A stretch of 64,000 nucleotides of DNA from Clonostachys chloroleuca (lineage: Eukaryota > Ascomycota > Sordariomycetes > Hypocreales > Bionectriaceae), in contig JBANAY010000003.1 of assembly GCA_037952775.1 (NCBI GenBank), forward strand, positions 28,706,001 through 28,770,000, written 5' to 3'. This document shows, piece by piece, positions 55,687 through 64,000 of this stretch. A program made the position numbers and the translations under genes. Under the pieces are notes generated by a model. It saw nothing but the letters and a program-made list of their open reading frames with translations, was not told the origin of the DNA and did not search any database. Each line of letters starts with the position of its first letter. Position 1 is the stretch's first letter.

Positions 55687-58195
55687 CTAAAGATAATAGG
55701 AGATAGGGCGTGGAGCAAACAGAGGTTGGTATTTATCAACCTCCTGGACCGATTCAGCTGGCTCGTCATAGTCGTACACGTTTGAAAGTGCATCCATTAA
55801 TGTTTCAAGATCCGTCGTTTCGAAAGGGTTCACCCAGTAGGCATACTGGGTTTCGGTTTGTGGAGTGTTAGGGACTGCCAAGGGCGGAGAGGAAGGAATT
55901 TCGGGTATGAAGTGAGTTGGTGTGTCTAAAAGATAGGCACTAGGTTGAGATTGTTCTATCAACGGTTAGTTTCTCTGCCAAAACGAGGAATTTAGGTTGA
56001 AGTGCACACATACTCTTGAGGATGCTCCTGGGAGCCATTCCAGGCTTTTGAATTGTCCCAGTATCCTGTGTTTGAACGGATGTATAATTCCTGTTCACAT
56101 TGAATGATGGAGACTCTGGTGTATCAAGCTCCGGTGTATCTAGGGCTTGATAAATATCTTCACGGCTCAAGTTCGGTTTCGCCATATCCGTGCTCCAAGT
56201 CAGAGAGGGCGTTGGCTCGGGCACTGGAGACTTGGGTGACTCATTCGTAAGCGGCAACTCCGCCTCAAAGGCGGTGTTAGGGTAACCAGTCGCTACGGCA
56301 GATTTGGGGCGGAAAAGTCCAGAGAGAGTCCGAGACTTTCTCTTCATGCCGTTGCCCACCTTGCGGAGCATAGAGGATGCCGACGCTGGTGTTGCCATAG
56401 ATGATGATGCTGCAAGGTGATCCACTGATTTGCTGAAGATTTTACGACTGTAGATTCCATGACCCGAACCATTGTGCGGTTGAGGTCTATCTTCATTGCG
56501 CGCTTCATGAGCAGCCCCCTGGTCTGTGGGTTCAACATCATGGCCATCATTTGCTATATCAGGATGTTCCCCGAGCAGCTCTATGCTGCCAGCTGAGAGC
56601 ACCTTTCGAAGCCTCGAATTCTTGGCCTTCCCTTCCACTTGCTTGGGACCCATCTCGGCCGTGGGACTGCCACATGTGATGGAATTTGTCCGGCTATGAT
56701 TGGCTGAATCGTTCGATGCTGTCGCTGGCCTTCCAAGTGGGGACGAGGTGTACGTCTTCGCGGGGTTGTGCAAATAAGTGTCTTTCATGTCGGGGTGCTT
56801 AGGCGATGTTAGACTAATGACAGACTATAGCAAATTCTGTTAGCGAGTATAGATAACTGCAGGTGACATTACAAGGCAGCTTACCGAGGGCCTAGAGAGG
56901 CTACTCTGATTAGAAATTGCGCTGTCAAAACTACCCTTATGAGAGTGACTTGGTGAGGAAGCGTTGACAAAGTTATGAAAGGCCCTCTCCAACTGCATGA
57001 CCGTAATTTGTAATTGCTGGAGCTGCTCGTGGTCGCTCATCACCGGAGGCTGTTCTGGGGTTTGAGCCTCTCGTTGTGGAGTCTGTTTTGGCACGTGTTG
57101 AGGGTTTGGTTCCAGTGCAGATGGATCCCGGGGCTTGTCCTTTTGGGCCAAATACGTAGGCGACTGTTGATATTGGGCTGGTTCTGGAGTCCGAAAGGCT
57201 CTCTCCAACTCCATAACAGTGGTTTGTAATTGCTGGAGCTGTTCGCGGTCATTCACCACTGGAAGATGTTCTGGAGGTTGAATCGCTCGCTGTGGAGTCT
57301 GTCTTGGTACGTGCTGTTGATGGGTTTCTGATGCAGATCGATTCTGGTTTTTGTCTTTTTGGTCCATATTTCTGGGTGATTTTTGATGCTGAACTGGTTC
57401 CGAATTCCGGGGCTTTGGCGTCGTTTGTCCAGACAATTGCTGTTGAGAAGATAGCCCTGGGGTTTGGACTTTTTGTTGTTGGCTTTGACTTTTTGGAGGT
57501 TGTTTCACAGGTTGAGCTTTTTGTACTGTTTGCTCAGATGGGGGATGATGTTGAGAGCGTTGCGGGTTTTGCGTCGCTGGGAGTTGTTGAGACCGCTTTG
57601 GCGTCCCAACACGCTGAGGAACTTGTTTTGGGGGCAATTGCTGATGCGGTTGTTCTGGACTTTGAGCCCGCTGTGGGACTGTTCTCGACACTTTCTGGTG
57701 GTGGCCCTGCTCCGTCGTCTGAACCACGATCTGTGGTATTTGGCTTGGTGTCTGTTCCTCTCGCGGCCTCTTACTCATCCTTGATGAGTCCATTGCTAAC
57801 GACAAGGCGGAGTGTAGACTGACAGGCCGGTCCTGAGCCTGACGCTGGGGCCTGCTCCCTAATGTGGTCGACAAACTCTGTCGTGACCCATTGCTCGTGA
57901 GATTTCTCGAAGCAGAGGGGAAGATAGCACTTTGGGTTCGAGTACGGTCTGTGGGCGGACGTGTTCGAGGCTGGACGCTTGGCTGAGAGGATGAGATATC
58001 AAGCCTTGACGGAGACCCTGGTCGAAATGCGGCAGTGAATTTTGGCGAAGGGGATGAGAGAGCGCTCAGCCATGGTGGGCTTGAGTGCCTCGGACTGGGA
58101 GACGCAAATTGCTGCTGTCTTGAAGCGGTCACACCGCGATAGCTAGAGATGGTCGGGCTGCCCATGGAGGGAGCCTCTGTCTGCAAAGCCGACAT
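55687..58195 (-). CDS. Large disordered Gln/Pro/Ser-rich protein of unknown function
   Basis: Predicted 796 aa from exons 58195-56885, 56824-56014 and 55955-55687, all joining in phase. I do not recognise a catalytic domain. The first exon is Pro/Gln/Ser-rich with two copies of a roughly 80-residue unit, each holding the coiled-coil heptad stretch EQLQQLQ(T/I)TVM(E/Q)LERAF followed by QTPQR(A/E)-type segments. The middle part is basic and Ser-rich (KIFSKSVDHLAASSS, KRKSRTLSGLFRPKSA). The C-terminus is acidic with Tyr. Such composition suits a scaffold, cytoskeletal or signalling adaptor. An open stretch at 58,226-58,567 may be an extra 5' exon (a possible phase-0 donor occurs near 58,342), so the start is uncertain. 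Confidence 0.65.
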
Positions 58196-58567
58196 GGTAA
58201 ACAGGCTTGAGGGGCATTCACAGGATCACAAACGGGCTTCCTGTAGATCCGGGACAAAAGGGAATTTGCCGGCAGCGACGTAATCGAGCGGGAGGGAGTG
58301 GATACTCTGAAGAATAACTGGGGAAGAAGCTCGCACTTGCGCTGGGGCGCGATTTGACAAACAGCAAGCACACTTGGGACGGGAGGAAATTCCCCGAGGA
58401 GAATTGGTTGATGAATAGTCGAAAAAAAGGGAGGGAGGATGGAGAGACGGCAGTGCCATGAGAGGCGGTGGTAAGTCATCCGGCAGCTTGAGCCCGATGT
58501 GATCTGCATCTTGGATACGAGGCTTGGAATTTTCTGCCCGCGGAATACGAGGCCTGCTTGGATCCAT

Positions 58568-60657
58568 TGGCTAGACCAGACTCCACCTGGTCGACTTGTG
58601 GGGTTATTTGTTCGCTGGCCCACGCAATGACACATGATTTATTTACATCTCACCATATTTGCTTGTTGGCTGCGTTATTGGGTCTGGTTGCTTCTCTACG
58701 GAGTCTGCTGCCTTCGCTTCCGTTTGTTTTGGTCGCACAGGGGCTGCGTGGCACATCGTGCATGAAGTAAGCACCATCAAATCCGGCTAATAGCTAATAT
58801 CTAGGACCTGCCTCGCACGCACATCCGGGGCCGCCGGAGTACGACCGTGGCGTGTCGACACATTCACATAGGGGAGGGTCATGATGTTGGATGGAGCCAC
58901 AGGAGGCTGGGAACGGTAAACGCCACACTTGCTCCACTAGTCATGCCTACATGTACCTACCCTACAGACATCCGCGCACATCACAAATTCAAGCTCAAAA
59001 CAAGTCATAGCATGATAACATGGGGGTCTGTTAAAAAAAAATTCAAATTAGTTCTCGTACGACCCCCTTTCAGAATACTTAAGTACTTAATGTCAAGTGC
59101 CGCTGATCGATTCTCGAATAAGTGTGATAGCCTCATCCATTAGCGCTTAAGAACTCTACAAGAGCTCAGAAGGAAGTTTCCTAGGTATGAGGGCTAGTGA
59201 TATTCTTATAAGTATCCTGTCGAAAGACAACCGGCCAGCTTACCCTTTGCACTTATGAGAGAGATAACAGCCGCGTAATAAATAAGCAGATTCCTGGAAC
59301 ATGTTTAACAGCCCCGTCGAGTCTAAGTGTGAAAGCCAAGAGTCGTGAAGTCTTCCGTAGAATGATTATATTATTCCAAACTCCTTAGGTCCTAGTCTAA
59401 TGCCGTAATTAAGCGTTTGGCACCAATCCTTAATGGCGTCCCGTTATGTACGAAGAGCTTCGTGATAATAATGTTCAACTAACCACGTAGACAAAACTCC
59501 AGTTGTCACCTACTATTCGCCTGGCCGATCATGGACTGGATCGTCGTCACTTAGGGTATTATTTTCTTGAGGTTCTCCAAGTTACTTGTATCCAAGCCTT
59601 CCCACTGATTTCGAAATGCAGCGGTCCTATATAAAAAGATGGAAACATGTTTTCGTTATGCCTTACTCTAGCTGGTCTTGGGTTCTGGCCCTTTCCAATG
59701 TGCCAAACCAGGCATCGTGTTTCTTTCTTTCTTTTGGATTACTCGGCCTTACTACCGGCTGCGATGAAGGCGGTATCGAACCGAATTATTCACAACCAGT
59801 AGTTTTTATCCCAATTGACACTCATGCCCAGGTGATTCGACACTACATCAGAACCCACAAGTCCCTTAACTTTCTGACCTGGACAAAGTTTTGGAATTTT
59901 CCTGCGGTCTAATCACCATGGCTTCCCAAAATGGCTTCCACCATCTGAATAGAGAGTTCATGACACTCGTATTGTGCATGATCGTAATAGACAATTTCCT
60001 CCGAATCCCTTTAAAGAGGATGAACACGGATAGCAAGTAGTAATTAAACTCGGAGGGTATGAAGTGCAAGAGCAAGCATAACATAGGTAAGCCGAATTAC
60101 GCAACGTGAGAATTAAAACAATGTATGTGCTGTGCTATTTATCTGATAAGGTCGAGTAACATTTGGCCATATAGGTAGATCCATCACTTCATTAATCCAA
60201 TTCCACACAGATGGACTTGGAACCTGTTAGATAGAAATTTCTCCCCATGCCTATTTCACAATGCCAGCTTCTTGCAAATTTCCAGAGAAGTGTACAGCTT
60301 GTCGCCATCCATCACTTACACGTCTTAGACCTCAGCCCTGTTTCAGCCATCACAAGATGCCAATATTTCCTCATCGGGACACGGCGCCGACTGTTTGGTG
60401 AGCCGGCAAAGATCGGACTTTGGCTTTCCCCATTTGCACCAAGTGCGGGCGCACAGTGTGGCCGGATGATAAGCCAAGTCGCTAGTCATAAACCGTTAAC
60501 CATTCCGGACGATGAAACGGTGAAACGTCCGGGTCCACACTGATAGTGAGATAGACAAGGGTTATCCTCATAACCTGCCGGCCGGAAGCGCCTTCCTGGA
60601 AGGTTTCCTATTAGTCTCGAGCCTGTTCCGCCTCATCTTGCATCGTCCAGTAGAGCC
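58568..60657. other. 2.1-kb gene-poor region
   Basis: No supported gene or RNA. The open frames at 59,586-59,912 and 60,247-60,543 lack recognisable motifs and splice partners. The region contains the promoters of the disordered-protein gene and of the Zn2Cys6 fragment. Confidence 0.45.
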
Positions 60658-60980
60658 ATGCCAGTAATCAGCCGTGCCCGCCGCGAGGGAAGGAACAAGG
60701 ATTCTAAGGCGTGAGTATTTTGTGCATATTATCTTCAAAGTACATATCGCTAATTAGAGACAGCTGCAATCGATGTCGCTTGTTGAAGGCGAGATGTTCC
60801 GGCACGCAACCGTGTAACCGCTGTGAACGTCGTCATGAGTCTTGTCACTACGCAGTCGAGGAGAAACGAGTGACCATTACAGAGAGGTCCTCCATCCGTA
60901 TTTTCCTTCTTGACTATTGGCCTTTGACTGACCTTGATCCTGGCACAGTTATCTCCGAGAGTAACGCTTATATATCCTGA
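60658..60980 (+). pseudogene. Zn2Cys6 transcription factor, N-terminal fragment
   Basis: Exons 60,658-60,710 and 60,758-60,980. After a basic lead (MPVISRARREGRNKDSKAD) comes a complete zinc binuclear cluster: CNRCRLLKARC, then SGTQPC, NRC and a sixth Cys in RRHESC. Only about 45 residues follow before a stop, and AT-rich repeat DNA starts within about 170 bp. Functional regulators of this family need a long effector domain, so this is most likely a gene truncated by the repeat island, with its remainder lost or displaced. A stand-alone short protein is possible but less likely. Confidence 0.65.
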
Positions 60981-61149
60981 TCTAGGACAATGTACGAAGC
61001 TAAGACATCAGTTGTATTTTTGAACAAGAACTCATCTAAAGCTGGATAAGATTTATGTAGTTTTTCTAATAAAGAAAACAGGAGGCAACAAGGTCAGAAG
61101 TCCACAATATAATCATTACCACACTTATATACCAGGACAACGGTTATTC

Positions 61150-64000
61150 CATTGCTAAACTCGAGGTTACTCAGTATATATATATATCTATAAGGCTTTA
61201 TAGTATAAAGCACTTAGCTATTAATACTATAACTATTGGTTAATCGGTTTTCCGGCTTAAGATTTATATATTAATTAATAAAATAGTAAGTACTATTATT
61301 TAAACTAATATTCTAATATATATTTATATAATAGTAATTATTAGTTAAAACTCCTAATAACTGGAGCTATTCTTTATACTTTTATAAGCCTGTATTCTAT
61401 TCCGAGATAAAAGTTTAGTTTTATAGTTTAGTTATTTCTATCTATAGTATATTAATATAAGTAGTAATATTTTATACTTATATCCAAGTTAATATCTTAA
61501 GTAAAATATAGATCTTTTTAGTTCCAAATCTTATATAATCTTAGAGTTAATTTCCTAATAGTAATAAAATAGAGTTTATATTAATAGAATAAGTATTAGT
61601 ATTTATATTATATTATAATATCTAGTATATTATATAGTATAATTAATTATATATAAATAGATATTAGATTAATATTAAATCTATATTATTCCTAATAAAA
61701 ATATTCTATTATTATAAATATATACTATATTTATAAAGATAAAATAATTAATAATCTTAAATAACTAGCTTTTCTTATTTCTAAATATATATAATTTTAA
61801 ATTAAATTAAAATAAATTCTAATATACTCTAATCTAATATAAATAATATCTTAATCTAAATATAACTAAAAAAATATAAAGTTTAAATAATTAATTTTTA
61901 AAAACTATCTTTATTCTAATTATCTTAATATAGTATATAATATATTAAAACTATAAGTTATATATTAGACTATAGTAAGTCTATATAAGAGAGTAGCTAT
62001 TCTTAAGATATAGTATTTTCTTAAGCTTATCTTAATTCTTTATAAATTTCTATAATAATAGTTATAAGTAGTAAGCTATATAAAGTAATAGATTAAGTAG
62101 ATATAGCTACTAGATCTATAATATTAAGAGTAGCTTTATTACTATAAGTAAGCTCTTAATTAATTAGAGAAGTATATTATAAATATATTTAGTAAATAGC
62201 TATATTAGATTACTTTAAATAACTATTATTATTATTTTAAAAATCTTATTAAAAGTATTAATTAAATTCTAAGAGATTAGAATATTTATATTAGATATTA
62301 TAAATATTTAAAATATCTAGTAATTAATTAATTAAATAATTAATAATAAAATATAATTAATTAATTAATTATAATAAGCTTTAAGTTAGAAAGAAAATAT
62401 AGTTATTATTATTAGATAATAAGCTTACCCCCTTAGAGGTTATAGTTATAACTAGGTTATTTATATATCTAGCTATATAAATACTTTCTATTACTAGAGT
62501 TTTTATAAGATTAATATCTATATCTAGACTAAAAGTATAATATTTTAACTTTATCTTATAGTATTAAAGATTTAGATATAAACTACTAATTATATTTTTA
62601 AAAAATATATATTAAATTATATATTACCTAATCTTAGGATATACTCTTATTTATAGTAAAACTAATAAAAAGAAAATTAGTCTATATTATATTTTCTCCT
62701 TTAATTATTTATTTCTATTTATAAAATTTATATATTTCTTCTTTCTATTTTTAAACTTATTTAAGATATTTCTTTATATAGTTAATATTATTGCTAGTAT
62801 CTTTTATAATTCTTAATACTTCTTTCTTATTATCTAAGTAGTTTATATAGTTCTAATTATAGTATTATTTAATATAACTATTATATTTATAAGTAGCTTA
62901 AGCTTTAAATTCCTTTTATTTATACTAAAGTTTAATCTTAGAGTTTTAATAGATTTTATATTTAGTATTTTAATATAATTTAATATATTATCTCTCTATA
63001 TTATACTTATAGAGATATTCTTCTAATATCCTATTATAAATAAAGACCTCTAATCTAGCTATAGGAAGTTATATATAAGATAGCTTAGCTAACCTACCTT
63101 AAGAACTAATAAGATTAACTTTACTCTAGTTAAATAAGGTCTAAGTAAAGCCTAAGTAAAACCTTAATAAATATACTAGTATATATATATATTTATTTCT
63201 ATAACTTAGATAATATAATCTACTAGTATACTAAATAAACTAATATACTAAATACTTTTTCTAATTTTCTAATTTTCTAACTTTATATTTACTTCCCCTT
63301 ACTAAAAAAATATATTATAAGCTAATAGTTATAATTAAATTACTTTAATACTTTAAGCTTTATAAAAAGATCTAAAATTAAGCTTTTAAAAAACTATATT
63401 AATCTATAATATTAGCTATATAATACTCTATAATTACTAGTATAGCTATACTACTTAATCTAATTATTAATCTAGTAATTAGAATTTTACTAATCTAGAG
63501 AAATAGATTATTATTAAGAGAGTACTTAATCTAGATTCTTAAGTATTTTTATTATATTTTATTAAAATAGAAGATATAATTAATCTCCTACTATATAATT
63601 ATAATATAAAGTATATTAGTATTAATTTAATCTCTTACTTTATTAAATACTAACTATTACTTAAGATAATTCTATTTTATAAATATAATTATTAGAGAGT
63701 TTTATATAAAGATTCTAAGATTATTTAATTATAGTTTAATCTTATATAGAATATAGTAGCTAAATATAATATTCTTAATAAGAATATTTATAATTTTAAT
63801 AAAACTAGTTTTCTTATAGATTAAATTAGTATTTATACTATAATTATATACTCTAATTAAATAATAAGATTTAAATTAGTATAATTTAGTAATTAGAAAT
63901 AAGTTTTTTTAATTTAGATAATTAATATAGCTAGTTAGATAATTCTACTATTTCTAATAGTAAAAAACTAATATTATTTTTTATTCTAAATTTAAAATTC
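61150..64000. repeat. AT-rich, RIP-degraded repeat island at the right edge (inverted relative to the insertion)
   Basis: About 2.85 kb running to the window end, with extreme A+T and no open frames. About 63,350-64,000 is an inverted copy of 42,920-43,530; about 62,130-62,690 is an inverted copy of 39,960-40,520; 61,600-61,840 is a direct copy of 32,310-32,530. The underlying element type cannot be read because RIP has erased its coding sequence. Confidence 0.65.

Noticed and set aside
57292..57822. Plus-strand hydrophobic open frame of 176 codons
   Set aside because: Antisense of Gln/Pro-rich coding sequence, which reads as Leu/Val-rich on the other strand; not a membrane protein gene.
58226..58567. 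Separate small proline-rich gene
   Set aside because: More likely a 5' exon or leader of the disordered-protein gene; could not be resolved by splice phase alone.

Overview
The window is nuclear DNA of a filamentous ascomycete, most likely from the Aspergillus/Penicillium side of the Eurotiales. The signs are many short GT-AG introns (about 45-140 bp), Zn2Cys6 regulators, a HET-domain relic, secondary-metabolism gene families, and very AT-rich repeat islands with the C-to-T/G-to-A pattern left by repeat-induced point mutation (RIP). The species is an inference. No rRNA, tRNA or CRISPR array was recognised.

Layout. (1) 1-11.7 kb is a biosynthetic block: the 5' end of a highly-reducing-type polyketide synthase (cut by the window edge), a class B flavin monooxygenase, a DHA2-type efflux pump, a PaxM/AurC-type FAD monooxygenase, and a multi-pass membrane cyclase-like protein. 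(2) 11.9-13.6 kb is a frameshifted HET pseudogene. (3) 14.7-26.9 kb plus 43.6-44.2 kb looks like an aromatic (gentisyl/gentisate or salicylaldehyde type) catabolic module: aldehyde dehydrogenase, zinc alcohol dehydrogenase, SnoaL-like protein, MFS transporter, Zn2Cys6 regulator, FAH-family hydrolase and gentisate 1,2-dioxygenase. Its promoters share a CCGCGG palindrome.

(4) The gentisate dioxygenase is split by a 16.7-kb insertion (26,884-43,629) with a candidate 6-bp target duplication. Removing one copy of that duplication restores the reading frame at the break. Inside lie RIP-degraded AT-rich repeats, an F-box gene with one in-frame stop, a foldback element with a 17-bp minisatellite, a full-length Ty1/Copia element (32,598-39,447, minus strand, 769-bp LTRs, 5-bp target duplication) and an older solo LTR in the opposite orientation. 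(5) 47.0-55.3 kb carries two different P450 genes, a secreted lactonase-fold protein and a GST-like gene. (6) 55.7-58.6 kb encodes a long disordered Gln/Pro-rich protein. (7) 60.7-64 kb is a Zn2Cys6 N-terminal fragment that runs into another AT-rich island, which is an inverted copy of part of the insertion.

How the genes may work together. The polyketide block has the logic of making a reduced chain, oxidising or epoxidising it, cyclising it on a membrane enzyme and exporting it. The catabolic module would oxidise a benzylic alcohol to an acid, open the ring and hydrolyse the product. That module is decaying: three of its four committed enzymes carry frameshifts or the insertion, while the alcohol dehydrogenase, transporter and regulator read as intact. 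All intron borders were assigned by eye from splice signals and reading phase and should be taken as predictions.
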